From Mucilaginibacter robiniae (GTDB lineage Bacteria > Bacteroidota > Bacteroidia > Sphingobacteriales > Sphingobacteriaceae): a stretch of 64,000 bases of DNA. The stretch spans positions 310,001 through 374,000 of the forward strand of contig NZ_CP051682.1 in NCBI RefSeq assembly GCF_012849215.1, read 5' to 3'. Positions 1-9,015 of the stretch are shown here, piece by piece; the first letter of the stretch is position 1, and each line of letters begins with the position of its first letter. A program made the position numbers and the translations under genes. The notes under the pieces were generated by a model, which ran no database searches, was not told the origin of the DNA, and saw only the letters and a program-made list of their open reading frames with translations.

Positions 1-1
1 G

Positions 2-70
2 ACTTCTGATATCGGCTCACCGGCATTAGGGCAGGACACGCAGTCCATTTTAAAAGAAATTATATCCTGA
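2..70 (+). CDS. CoA-transferase family III (CaiB/BaiF), C-terminal end only
   Basis: Only the last 22 codons and the TGA stop are in the window. They read SPALGQDTQSILKEIIS at the end. CaiB/BaiF (family III) acyl-CoA transferases usually finish with a segment of the type 'P-x-LG-x-[HD]-T-x-x-[IV]-L-x-E', so I assign this tail to that family by inference. The stop lies 11 bases before the next start, so the gene is the upstream member of the same operon. A CoA-transferase next to a MaoC hydratase would fit a pathway working on CoA-activated acids. The tail is short, so another family cannot be excluded. Confidence 0.5.
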   Translation, partial: TSDIGSPALGQDTQSILKEIIS

Positions 71-81
71 AAACGATAGAT

Positions 82-1317
82 ATGAGCAGCCCTGATACCA
101 TTAGAATTGCCGTGCGTAAATTTGGCCCATTTGAAACTGCCCTGCAGAAAATATGGGACAGCTTTTGTGAAGAAACGAGCTGCACCCTGAGGGCTGAAAT
201 GGTGCCGATGGATTTAGAAGAGCTTTACGCCTCGGCTATTGAACACCGAGGTTTGGCTAATGGTGACTGGGATATTGCACACGTGGTAACCGATTGGCTT
301 TACGAGGCCTGGACCACCGGTAATCTGGAAGACCTCAAACCCTATATTGATCAAAAACCGCCAGTTGATTTTCCTATCGGGTGGAGCCCTTCATTAAGAG
401 CTTCTCAGCAATATGGCGATGGCATAGCCGGGCTTCCATTTCATGATGGCCCGGAATGTTTAATTTATCGAAAAGATCTGTTTAAAGACAGCCGCGAGCA
501 ACAAGCATTTCATGAGCTGCATGGCAAACCGCTGCAAGTGCCCCGCACCTGGGAAGAATTCCAAACCGTAGCTCGCTTTTTTAACCGGCCTGAGCAGAAT
601 TTGTACGGAACTGTTTTTGCAGGTTACCCGGATGGGCATAATACCGTCTTCGACTTTGTGCTGCAATTATGGACCCGCGGTGGTGAGCTAACCAACACAG
701 CCGGAAATATCATTATTGGCACACCGCAAGCGGTAGAAAGTCTCCAATTTTATAAACAATTGTTGAATGATGCCGGTGCTGTTCACCCCGGTTCGTTGAA
801 TTATGAGTCGGTAGCGATGGGTATGGCTTTTGCCCGTGGTGAGGTAGCCATGATGGTAAATTGGTTTGGCTTCGCTTCCATGTGTGAGGTAATACCCGAA
901 TCGAACGTGAAAGGCAAGGTAGACATCACAACGTTACCTTCAGCGCCAGGATTTGCATCCGCTTCGCTTAACGTTTACTGGCTGTATACCATTGGCAAGG
1001 GCAGCCGGTATAAGCAAGTGGCCTATGATTTTCTACGTTTTGCCATTAATCAACGCAATGATAAATTGGTTACTTTGGAGGGAGGCATTGGCTGCCGTGT
1101 TTCTACCTGGAATGACTACGGCGTGAATGCCATTATTCCATACTATTATAAATTGGAAGAGCTGCACCTGGTTGCCCGTTCGCTGCCACAAAAAAGCAAC
1201 TGGGCCCACATCGCTAAAATAATTGACGAAGTGGTGCTGGCAGCTATTAACACCGATACACCGATTATTGACCTGCTAAAACAAGGGCAGCAAAAAATAG
1301 ACAAATTAACCGAATAA
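82..1317 (+). CDS. Solute-binding-fold protein (ABC family 1 type) lacking a signal peptide
   Basis: The 411-residue product has the overall pattern of extracellular solute-binding protein family 1 (sugar or opine binders): an N-terminal IRIAVRKFGPFE strand, a central 'GEVAMMVNWFGFAS' segment typical of the hinge and lobe-2 region, and a C-terminal helical end. It begins MSSPDTIRIAV with no hydrophobic signal or lipobox. The in-frame codons upstream, within the preceding gene, do not encode a signal either. No ABC permease or ATPase gene lies nearby. It sits 11 bases after the CoA-transferase gene and 4 bases before the oxidoreductase gene, so it is co-transcribed with them. The fold assignment is fairly firm. 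A transport role is doubtful here, and a cytoplasmic ligand-binding or enzymatic role is possible. Confidence 0.75.
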   Translation: MSSPDTIRIAVRKFGPFETALQKIWDSFCEETSCTLRAEMVPMDLEELYASAIEHRGLANGDWDIAHVVTDWLYEAWTTGNLEDLKPYIDQKPPVDFPIGWSPSLRASQQYGDGIAGLPFHDGPECLIYRKDLFKDSREQQAFHELHGKPLQVPRTWEEFQTVARFFNRPEQNLYGTVFAGYPDGHNTVFDFVLQLWTRGGELTNTAGNIIIGTPQAVESLQFYKQLLNDAGAVHPGSLNYESVAMGMAFARGEVAMMVNWFGFASMCEVIPESNVKGKVDITTLPSAPGFASASLNVYWLYTIGKGSRYKQVAYDFLRFAINQRNDKLVTLEGGIGCRVSTWNDYGVNAIIPYYYKLEELHLVARSLPQKSNWAHIAKIIDEVVLAAINTDTPIIDLLKQGQQKIDKLTE

Positions 1318-1321
1318 TTGC

Positions 1322-2404
1322 ATGGAAATACCGTATAAACCCACATTGCCGCAAAATCCAGCGCCAATCATCATCATCGGCGCTGGCGGTATTGTGACCG
1401 ATGCACACCTTCCCGCTTATCGAAAAGCCGGTTTCGAAGTGGCTGGCATCACCAACCGCACCCGTGCCCGCGCCGAAAAAGTAGCAGCTGAGTGGAACAT
1501 TCCGAATGTATATGATACGGTTGCCGATGCCGTTGCCAACGCGCCGGCCAATGCCGTTTATGATATTACCATAATGCCCGAAAAGTTTGTGGAAACACTG
1601 GAACAACTGCCCGAGGGCAGTGCCGTTCTAATTCAGAAACCGATGGGCGATTATTTTTGGCAAAGTAAAGAGATACTGGAAGTTTGCCGTCGTAAAAAAC
1701 TGGTAGCCGCCATTAACTGCCAGTTGCGTTTTGCTCCATACGTGAGCGCCGCCCGGTGGATGATTGAGCAGGGTCTAATTGGTAAACTTTATGACCTAGA
1801 AGTACGCGTAACTTTGGAAACTCCATGGGAACTGTTTCCTTTCGTGATGGTGCACCCAAGGTTAGAGATACAATATCACAGCATCCATTACATTGATCTG
1901 TTGCGTTCGTTTTTAGGCGATCCAAAATCGGTAATGGCTAAAACACTGAAGCATCCTGCAAAGAAGCTCTCATCATCACGGTCAACCATTTTACTGGATT
2001 ATGGCGACACCATGCACGCGGTTATTAATACCAATCACGATCATTCTTTTGGTCCGCATAACCAGGAAAGTTTCATTAAATGGGAAGGCACTAAAGGTGC
2101 CATCAAAGCTCGTATGGGTTTGCTGATGGACTATCCGCACGGCGTGCCCGACAAGTTTGAGTATGTGATTATAGAAGAAGGCAAAGCCCCCGAGTGGAAA
2201 GAAGTGAAATTGGAAGGTTCCTGGTTCCCTGATGCCTTTATCGGTACCATGGGCAGCCTGATGCGTTACAAAGCAGGCGAAACCGATGTACTACCCACTA
2301 ACGTGGAAGACGTAATCAAGACCATGGCTGTGGTGGAAAGCGCTTACCAAAGCAGTGATAATGGTGGCGTGCCATTAAGTGATAAATTAAAGGAAGTGGT
2401 CTAA
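1322..2404 (+). CDS. Gfo/Idh/MocA family oxidoreductase
   Basis: A 360-residue NAD(P)-dependent dehydrogenase of the glucose-fructose oxidoreductase/inositol dehydrogenase family. The N-terminal Rossmann motif is clear (IIIIGAGGIVTDAHLPAY, about residues 16-33). The usual EKP motif is present as QKP with the catalytic-type Lys at residue 106 (AVLIQKPMG). The C-terminal part is the alpha/beta substrate domain, with HSIHYIDLLRSFLG as the conserved HxxD/H-type segment. These enzymes oxidise or reduce polyols, sugars and their acids, or related hydroxy compounds. The start is 4 bases after the preceding stop, so translation is probably coupled. The family call is firm; the substrate is unknown. 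Confidence 0.88.
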   Translation: MEIPYKPTLPQNPAPIIIIGAGGIVTDAHLPAYRKAGFEVAGITNRTRARAEKVAAEWNIPNVYDTVADAVANAPANAVYDITIMPEKFVETLEQLPEGSAVLIQKPMGDYFWQSKEILEVCRRKKLVAAINCQLRFAPYVSAARWMIEQGLIGKLYDLEVRVTLETPWELFPFVMVHPRLEIQYHSIHYIDLLRSFLGDPKSVMAKTLKHPAKKLSSSRSTILLDYGDTMHAVINTNHDHSFGPHNQESFIKWEGTKGAIKARMGLLMDYPHGVPDKFEYVIIEEGKAPEWKEVKLEGSWFPDAFIGTMGSLMRYKAGETDVLPTNVEDVIKTMAVVESAYQSSDNGGVPLSDKLKEVV

Positions 2405-2613
2405 GTCTTACCCATCACACCGAAGGGAGGGCCTAAAAGGGATTTGTTATTTCGATTAACGATGAAATCTTATATAAGCGACAGGCCATGCAAAAGAACG
2501 GTACAGACGCGCAAGATTTCGAATGATAACTCAAAATGACAAATTTTAAATATAAATATTAACGAACAAAAAATAGATCGAAATCGAACATTCGACTTCC
2601 GAAATCAAGAGAC

Positions 2614-3060
2614 ATGTATTTTAAATCAACTTTTTACGAAGACTATACTTTAGGCGACAAACGCGTTACGCTTGGTCGTACCATCACCGAAACTGATTTT
2701 GTGGTACATGCCGGCCATACAGGCGACTTCTTTCCGCATCACTTGGATGCTGAGTGGTGTGCAACCCAGCCGTTTAAACAACGTATTGCCCATGGTACCA
2801 TGATATTTGCTATTGGCATTGGCTTAACTGCATCTGAAATTAATCCTGAAGCATTTAGTAAAGGTTACGATAAGCTGCGTTTTGTAAAGCCAGTATTTAT
2901 AGGCGATACCATCCATTCAGAAATTACCATATCAGAAAAGGCCAATGCCAAAAAACCTGAATATGGCACCGTAACCGAACACGTAGAAGTAATAAACCAG
3001 CATGGAGAAGTGGTGCTAGTGTGTGACCACCTGTTACTCGCTAAAAAAATCAACGTATAA
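2614..3060 (+). CDS. MaoC-family (R)-specific enoyl-CoA hydratase-like protein
   Basis: A 148-residue single hot-dog domain. The hydratase signature is visible as [10 protein letters not shown], with Asp38 and His43 in the D-x4-H spacing used by MaoC/PhaJ-type (R)-hydratases for adding water to an enoyl-CoA. The '[10 protein letters not shown]' segment after it is the usual family follow-on. It lies 209 bases after the oxidoreductase gene, so it may have its own promoter, but it runs straight into the MFS gene (1-base gap). With the CoA-transferase fragment upstream this suggests breakdown of an acid after CoA activation. It could also be a mesaconyl-CoA-hydratase-like or beta-methylmalyl-type enzyme; the sequence alone does not decide. 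Confidence 0.87.
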   Translation: MYFKSTFYEDYTLGDKRVTLGRTITETDFVVHAGHTGDFFPHHLDAEWCATQPFKQRIAHGTMIFAIGIGLTASEINPEAFSKGYDKLRFVKPVFIGDTIHSEITISEKANAKKPEYGTVTEHVEVINQHGEVVLVCDHLLLAKKINV

Positions 3061-3061
3061 T

Positions 3062-4372
3062 ATGGCCAACATTAGCTCCAGCGCAGGAAGCACTGTAATG
3101 GAAGAATCCGAATTAAAAGGAAAAAACCTGCTGTTACCTTTTGTGCTTATTTGCTCTTTGTTCTTTTTGTGGGGTATGGTACACAATACCGATGGTATAC
3201 TTATTCCCCATTTAAAAAAGGCTTGTCAGTTAAGTAACGCACAATCTACCTTAGTAGACACGGCAGTTTACCTGGCTTATTTTTTAATGGCTATCCCCGC
3301 AGGTATATTGCTCAAAAAATTAGGGTACAAAAAAAGCATTCTGGTAGGGCTTTGCCTGGCCGCTGTAGGCGCTGCATTATTTATACCGGCTGCCAATGCG
3401 CTTACTTATTTAGGCTTTTTGGGCGCATTGTTCATCATTGGTTGCGGCATAGCAATATTGGAAACCGCAGCTAATCCATACGCTGCCGTGCTTGGAGATC
3501 CGGCAAAATCTACTACCCGTTTAAATTTAGCAGCGGCATTTAATGGCTTGGCAGCAATGGTTGGTCCGTTAGTAGGCACAATCTTTATCCTTTCAGGTAA
3601 AAGCCTTACGCAAGCCCAGCTCAATAAAATGCCATCTGCCAGCCGTACAGCTTACTTACTGCACGAGGCTTCATCAGTAAAGGTACCTTATGGTACATTG
3701 GCAGCTGTATTACTGGTAGTAGCTTTTTTATTCTGGATAATTAAATTACCTGAAATTAAAAACGTTACCAAAGAACAAACTACAGGCGGTAGCTTTTTGG
3801 GCACTTTAAGGCATAAACATTTAACCTGGGGGGTTATAGCGCAGTTTTTTTACGTGGGTGCACAAACTTGTGTTATCAGTTTTTTTATTAAAATGGCCAT
3901 TCAGGGCGGAGGCTTTGATGAGAAAACTGCCGGCTATTACCTGGCTGTTTACGGTGCGTTCTTTGTAGGCGGCCGCTTTGTTGGCACCGCTATTTTGCAA
4001 TTTGTTAAAGCGTCAAAATTGTTGGCTATTTACGCGGCGGCGGCGGCCTTGCTTTGCGGAATAACTATTTTGATACAAGGTGTGTTCGTGGTATATTGCC
4101 TTTGGGGTATCGGTTTCTTTATGTCCATCATGTTCCCAACCATTTTTAGTTTAGGTATCGATGGTTTAGGGGAAGATACAGCGCCTGCGTCATCGTTCAT
4201 GATTATGTCTATTGTGGGCGGTGCTATAATACCTTATATCATGGGTATGGTGGTTGATTTAAGTCATGATAGAATACAACCGGGTTATATCATACCGCTG
4301 CTATGTTTCCTTGTCATCATCTACTTTGGCCTCAACGGCTATAAAATTAAAAAGCATCTGATTGCCGAATAA
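3062..4372 (+). CDS. FucP-type MFS sugar (or sugar-acid) proton symporter
   Basis: A 436-residue, 12-helix inner-membrane transporter of the FHS/FucP branch of the major facilitator superfamily. Diagnostic segments are FFLWGMVHNTDGILIPHLKK in TM1 and its loop, a PAGILLKKLGYKK loop between TM2 and TM3, and ETAANPYAAVLGD in TM4. I place the start at the ATG one base after the MaoC stop. An earlier in-frame ATG at 3023 would put 13 non-conserved residues inside the MaoC gene. It is the last gene of the operon and the only evident transporter in it, so it is the likely importer of the substrate used by the upstream enzymes. The FucP family takes up fucose, glucose/galactose or related sugars; the real substrate is unknown. 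Confidence 0.9.
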   Translation: MANISSSAGSTVMEESELKGKNLLLPFVLICSLFFLWGMVHNTDGILIPHLKKACQLSNAQSTLVDTAVYLAYFLMAIPAGILLKKLGYKKSILVGLCLAAVGAALFIPAANALTYLGFLGALFIIGCGIAILETAANPYAAVLGDPAKSTTRLNLAAAFNGLAAMVGPLVGTIFILSGKSLTQAQLNKMPSASRTAYLLHEASSVKVPYGTLAAVLLVVAFLFWIIKLPEIKNVTKEQTTGGSFLGTLRHKHLTWGVIAQFFYVGAQTCVISFFIKMAIQGGGFDEKTAGYYLAVYGAFFVGGRFVGTAILQFVKASKLLAIYAAAAALLCGITILIQGVFVVYCLWGIGFFMSIMFPTIFSLGIDGLGEDTAPASSFMIMSIVGGAIIPYIMGMVVDLSHDRIQPGYIIPLLCFLVIIYFGLNGYKIKKHLIAE

Positions 4373-4652
4373 AGGAGAGAATAACCGGAAAATATTACCT
4401 TAAAACGCCGAACGACCTTTTACGCGTGTGATGAACAGTACTTAGAACATTATTATTATTACGACATGAGAAATCCAGTTAAAATGCTTGGTTTCGCTTA
4501 GGAATAATCACAGTCTTTCCTTAGAAAAGCAACCCCCTGTTTTTAACATTCATCTATCAGACCTCAAGAAAACAGGGAGCATCCTGAACGGGCGAAGCCT
4601 GCTACCGGACAATTTTGGCGTTCTTCCTAAGCGACGTAATTTCAGCTCACCT

Positions 4653-5069
4653 TCAACAGCTGCGTACGAAAATCCCGAGATTGAAAAAATCTCCGGTGAA
4701 ATAAGATGCCTTCACGAAACAACTGCCACAACATGGAAACCCCGCAGTTAGCCAGCGCAGAATTAATGAACAAGTCCTGCTTGGCTTGGTCAATGCTTTG
4801 GCCAGCGAGCAACTCGGCGTGTCGCCATCCTGTTCCGAGGAGGTCAGCAATTTCTTAAACTCCTCCGTAACTAAAGGCAACTTTTCTACAGACCAGTACA
4901 ATTCAGAAGCAGACTGACTAATATTGCCTAAAGTGGATAAAATAACCTGCCCACTGATACAGCTGTTGCCAAAACCCATCCAGTACTGGACGCGGTTACG
5001 CCCGTAATGCTCCCCGACCAGTAAGTTCAGCATTTTAGCTATTTCAAACTTATCGTGTACGGTGTCCAC
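4653..5069 (-). pseudogene. Possible gene remnant, unrecognised
   Basis: A minus-strand open frame whose first roughly 80 codons (GTG start, VDTVHDKFEIAKMLNLLVGE onward) have plausible protein composition, while the last 50 are Cys/Ser-rich and look out of frame. The frame is also open for about 10 codons upstream of the GTG. I do not recognise a family. It lies in a 1.6-kb stretch (4373-5951) with no convincing intact gene, so I read it as a decayed fragment. It may be chance. Confidence 0.2.
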
Positions 5070-5184
5070 ACAGATAATCGTTAGGGTGGCAATGGCGATA
5101 TGTGTTTACGCAATAAAAAGAAAGAGCCAACGAAAACCTTTTTACAGTTATTGATTGGAACAGTAATTAACTTGAGCTGAAATC

Positions 5185-5433
5185 ATGGACATCTATGATT
5201 ATATCATGGCCAGTATTGATAGTGAGGTTTTTATCAAATCTACCATCTTGATCAAAGGAGCGGACATTATCAAGATGAGCCCGAGAGCGAACGAGGAGAT
5301 AATAGCCTCGACACTTCCAGGGGGAGCAATAGGCGACCATTGCAAGTACTTCAGGGTAAGTGAGAGCTATGTCAAGTGGGATCTGAGTTATGCTAATTAC
5401 TGCATGTACCTGGCTACCATACCGAATTATTAA
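5185..5433 (+). CDS. Small hypothetical protein
   Basis: An 82-codon frame starting MDIYDYIMASIDSEVF. No domain, signal or membrane segment is evident and I do not recognise it. The residue mix (acidic and aromatic, few rare residues) is compatible with a real protein, but the surroundings are decayed sequence and there is no promoter of the local type just upstream. Treat as tentative. Confidence 0.22.
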   Translation: MDIYDYIMASIDSEVFIKSTILIKGADIIKMSPRANEEIIASTLPGGAIGDHCKYFRVSESYVKWDLSYANYCMYLATIPNY

Positions 5434-5531
5434 GGTAAGGTTAAGGATGGAAAGGAAGTTGAGGATGAACTAGATGAGTTACAGTAGAATTTGGGTGAGT
5501 AAAAAGCTAGTTCTAAAAACACATATGAAAA

Positions 5532-5753
5532 TTATGCCTCCACATGTTCGTGGCCATATTTTACAGTATGGCGAATTTTTGCAGCTTTCAAATCTTCAAT
5601 CCGCTTAGCTTTCTGCTTTTCAACCTTACGTATATCATTCCTCCGATTCAGGAATATCGCAAAAGTCAATATTGTGATACTGGCTAAAATGCCAAAGGAA
5701 ACAAATATAAATGCGCTCGTACTCCTAAAATTAAAGTTGATGATATCAATATA
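5532..5753 (-). pseudogene. Remnant of a small single-pass membrane protein
   Basis: This minus-strand frame is open for 73 codons between stops but has no ATG. It encodes a convincing transmembrane helix (SAFIFVSFGILASITILTF) followed by a basic stop-transfer stretch (LNRRNDIRKVEKQKAKRIED) and a soluble tail ending in TAA. That order is typical of a real membrane protein, so I read it as the 3' end of a gene that lost its start. An unusual start codon is the alternative. The family is not recognised. Confidence 0.35.
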
Positions 5754-5951
5754 TCACCAAAGACATAAATGTTTGCATGTACAATAGAATTAACTTCTTC
5801 ATATATTAAAAAGCATAATGTTGCTCCACTTCATTACCACTTCCCCTAGCGCGCGAGCATGCAGGGCCAGAAACGTGGCCAGCTACTCGTGACTTACCTG
5901 CTTAGGAACAAGCAGCTATCCTCACTACTCAACAATCCTATACACCCATAC

Positions 5952-7253
5952 TTATTGAATATACTTAGAAAATCCTTTGCCGCCGGTATACACGCAGGCA
6001 GACATGGCCGGGCCCTTAGTATCGTCAAAACTTTTGTCGCTGCTCCATTGCTGTTGGCCCGTGAGTAGGTTAACGGACAAAAATAGATTAGGCGTTCCCG
6101 GAACGAATGGAGTTATGCCCGAAGCAGGCCAATAAACCTTAAAGTAAAATATCCTATTACCGGCAATAAGGTACTCAGAACTCACTCCTCTTTGTTCCTG
6201 TTCGAAGGTGACCAGCTCAGACGACAGATCAGCCGGCAAGATACCGTACCGACTACTGGCTAAATATCCGTAAAACTTGGCTGTTTCTGAATGCGTTTGA
6301 CTAATGATGAGCTTATTGTTCCACATTTGCGTGATCACATTAGTAGTAGGCACCAAAATATAGCCTTCACCAAACTTAATACGTTGTTTTTCTGTACCTG
6401 AGGCAATGTCTACTACGCTCAAAAAATCCTGGTTAAAATCATAGCCCGAGTAGGCGCTTGGCCTGTAATGCCCGGTTTTAATATAGCAAACAGTAGGCGT
6501 AGCATAAAGCAACTGCGACCGAACGATAGTGCCTGCACCGTAAAATAACGGTATGTTTATCGTGCCTGCCGTGCCGATGATCACGCCGGTGGCCGCATTA
6601 TAAATGGTATTGCCTGCTATAAAAGCGCCATCGTTAATGGCATTGAGCGACAACGGCGCTGCGGCAGCAACGCTCCATTTGGCTGTCCCGGTTTTGGCAT
6701 CCAGCGCGGTAAGGTGCGTGACATCAGTTAATACATAAACTACCCCATTGTAATAATTCAGTTGTACCGGCGCACCCGGCAATTTATATTTCCATAAAAA
6801 ATCGTTGGTTTGCCGGGTAGCATCCAGGGCATACGCCTCGTACGAAGTTGTGTTTTCTTGCTTAACGCCAAAAAATGTTTGCTGGTGCAAAATTGGGGTA
6901 AGGGCGTTGTTAAGGGCATCAGTCCATACCAGTTTGCCGGTAGCCATGTTAATAGCGTTAATTTTATGGGTTTGCAGGGTATACAACAGGTCGTTCCCAG
7001 TAACCGGGTAACTCCAGGTGGTACCCGCATCTGCCGGGTAGGTGTATTTGGTAACCGATGCACCCGTGGCCGCATTGAGCACAAAAAGCACGGTAGCGCC
7101 CGAAGTTTGATCGACCGTATTAACAAACAATACCGAATCGGGCAGCGGAACAGCGCTCACAGGTTTTTCGGGATCGGGTTTTACGACCTTGTCTTTCTTA
7201 CAGCTCAGCAGCGATAACAAAATACAAAGGATGATAAGGTAAGGTATTTTCAC
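5952..7253 (-). CDS. PQQ-type beta-propeller repeat lipoprotein
   Basis: A 433-residue predicted outer-membrane or periplasmic lipoprotein. From the GTG start the N-terminus reads VKIPYLIILCILLSLLSCKK, a lipoprotein signal with the lipobox Cys at residue 18. The rest is a beta-propeller made of PQQ-like blades ('ALDAKTGTAKW', 'AINMATGKLVW', 'VNLLTGQQQW'). The frame is open upstream to an ATG at 7397, but a promoter at 7272-7301 lies inside that extension, so GTG at 7253 is the likely start. Such proteins often act as surface or scaffold proteins; no BAM partner genes are near, so it is probably not BamB. Function unknown. Confidence 0.8.
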   Translation of the reverse strand: MKIPYLIILCILLSLLSCKKDKVVKPDPEKPVSAVPLPDSVLFVNTVDQTSGATVLFVLNAATGASVTKYTYPADAGTTWSYPVTGNDLLYTLQTHKINAINMATGKLVWTDALNNALTPILHQQTFFGVKQENTTSYEAYALDATRQTNDFLWKYKLPGAPVQLNYYNGVVYVLTDVTHLTALDAKTGTAKWSVAAAAPLSLNAINDGAFIAGNTIYNAATGVIIGTAGTINIPLFYGAGTIVRSQLLYATPTVCYIKTGHYRPSAYSGYDFNQDFLSVVDIASGTEKQRIKFGEGYILVPTTNVITQMWNNKLIISQTHSETAKFYGYLASSRYGILPADLSSELVTFEQEQRGVSSEYLIAGNRIFYFKVYWPASGITPFVPGTPNLFLSVNLLTGQQQWSSDKSFDDTKGPAMSACVYTGGKGFSKYIQ

Positions 7254-7271
7254 GAATGATGTGTTTATGGG

Positions 7272-7301
7272 CAAAGATAATGATTCACAAAGCCTTTGCA
7301 A
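7272..7301 (-). promoter_or_regulatory. Bacteroidota-type promoter for the PQQ-like lipoprotein
   Basis: On the minus strand TTG (7299-7301) is followed after 19 bases by TATCTTTG (7272-7279), matching the Bacteroidota sigma-ABfr consensus TTG/N19-21/TAnnTTTG. Transcription would begin near 7265, about 12 bases before the GTG at 7253. This excludes the upstream ATG at 7397. Confidence 0.7.
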
Positions 7302-7320
7302 TCCCCCAGATTGGGGGATT
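7300..7320. repeat. Perfect inverted repeat at a promoter
   Basis: AATCCCCC, five bases (AGATT), then GGGGGATT: an 8-bp perfect stem. It begins on the -33 element of the promoter above. It could be an operator or half of a dispersed intergenic repeat; only one copy was noticed in this window. Confidence 0.5.
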
Positions 7321-7478
7321 ATGTGGGTGAGTGTTTGTTTCTTTGGGTGCAGGTATGCGGGGGGGGACGGGTTGCGTGAAGGGTTTTGTGGTGGCAAGTT
7401 TTTGGAGGTTCGGGTAGCTATTGCGTAGGCGCGAATGTGCAGGGCCGAAATGGAATTACAACAGTTTATTGGAGAGAT

Positions 7479-8170
7479 TTACCAGGCAGACATTTTGTTT
7501 TTTATTAAAAGCTGTTCATACTGACAAGGTGTGAGATAAGTCAGCGCTGAATCCTTTCTTTGGCGGTTGTACCAAACCTCGATATATTCTAACATAGCCA
7601 AACAGGCTTCGGCTTTATTTAGAAAGTATCTGTGGTAGACCATTTCTGTTTTTAGGGTTTTGAAAAAGCTTTCCACGACAGCATTGTCCCAGCAGTTACT
7701 TTTTCGGCTCATGCTTTGCTGAATAGGGTACTTCTTTTAATTTACGCTCCGTTGAACTAATGGGATGTTTTAACTAGTAATAATAACTGCTGGAACTTAC
7801 ACCCAGCACCTTGCACATCTTTTCTACGGTATATTCAGCTCGGTGAGCCTTTATAAATCCGAATACTTGCCCTCTCCTCTGGAAAAGATGCTGACTGCCT
7901 TTTTTTAAATTATTACGCTCTGCTGTGCCCCCTGGGTTCTTTTTGTAGTCTTCTGATCTCTTTTTGTTCATCGCTTATGCTTGCGGATAATACAGCACCC
8001 GTACCATTACTTTTATACTGGTTTTTCTACCCATCTGATCCGGCCCGGATCTATGCCCAACTCCTCAGCCGCCTCCTTTACTGCCACTTTAACACTAGAT
8101 AACTCTACTGCCATCTTCTTAAAAGATTCATCGTACACCCGCTTTTCATTATAGCGGGAGATTTAATCTC
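7479..8170 (-). pseudogene. Degraded IS3-family (IS150-like) insertion sequence
   Basis: Three broken pieces lie in order on the minus strand. (1) An OrfA helix-turn-helix piece (FKKMAVELSSVKVAVKEAAE, then LGIDPGRIRW), ending at a stop at 8013-8015. (2) The start of OrfB (7774-7971), ending ...[22 protein letters not shown]. (3) The C-terminal end of OrfB (7479-7712) with the DDE-family segment SRKSNCWDNAVVESFFKTLK, where the catalytic Glu lies, and the conserved YNRQRKDSALTYLTPCQYE tail. Most of the integrase core is deleted between (2) and (3), and OrfA and OrfB carry several frameshifts. The element cannot move by itself. Its ends were not determined. Confidence 0.85.
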
Positions 8171-9015
8171 TTGTTTAAATCTGCTTGTATTTTCACTCCA
8201 ATTAAATGTAGAAACTCCAGTCACCCTTAATTAATAAATCAATAAAAGAAGCATACAAACAACTGCTCAGCGATAAGAGTGATGATTATACCGATATTTT
8301 TTGCAACTGTATAATTGGTAGATTAAAAACTATCTATCCATATTCCATCTTAATTCCAACACCAAGAGACGTTATAGTTCAAATTAACTCCAAATGCAAA
8401 TCGAAAATTAACCAATGGAACTAACAAAACACTACTGCTTAGAAGCTAGAGGTCATAAATTCGTTTTCACCTTGCTAAAGCCCTTTTTGAGCTATCTATA
8501 GATGCTTGTGCAAGCTATGTGCAAACAGAGCAACGTTGTTAATAATTTAATGAACTGCAATGCAAGTTAAACTGAAATATCCAGTTTTGGAAATCTAATC
8601 TCATGTACTATCCATATGCTTGTTGATTAAGTGAAACGATGTGTTAATTACGTTGCCTACACTCAGGTTTGAGGCAATCAAGCAAGAAAGGAAACGGAAT
8701 AAATGAAAGGCCGTGTATGAGGTTGTGTTTATGCCGTAGTCTTTCATGCGCTACAGCAGCTATAAGCGCAACTTTGCCTGAATAATTCTTTCTTCGATTA
8801 ACGGGTTACTTTTCTTAAAATAAGAGATTAATTAGTGTAGACTTTTAATGCTTATCATAATTAATAAACCTTCCATTTAATAAAATCATCTCATCAGTTA
8901 GAGAGGCATTCATTTGGATTAATGTATTATTAAACAATCTGATTGCAGCAATCTTAAGTAGTATTTCTTTCCTGACTGAGCCATCTGTACAGACACCGTA
9001 TTGGAGGACTATGCT
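8171..9015. other. Gene-poor A+T-rich stretch with one weak ORF fragment
   Basis: No convincing gene. A plus-strand frame of 70 codons at 8212-8424 (KSIKEAYKQLLSDKSDDYTD onward) has reasonable composition but no start codon and may be the end of a lost gene. A minus frame at 8845-9054 runs into the IS21 end and is not trusted. The stretch differs in composition from the more G+C-rich DNA on the other side of the IS21 element. Confidence 0.3.

Noticed and set aside
82..1317. Ordinary sugar ABC importer operon
   Set aside because: No permease or ATPase is nearby and the binding protein has no export signal.
4488..4751. Plus-strand ORF of 87 codons downstream of the MFS gene
   Set aside because: Low-complexity composition, no motif, no promoter, and it overlaps another weak frame on the opposite strand.
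5859..6068. Plus-strand ORF overlapping the 3' end of the beta-propeller gene
   Set aside because: Antisense to a well-supported lipoprotein gene and without any motif.
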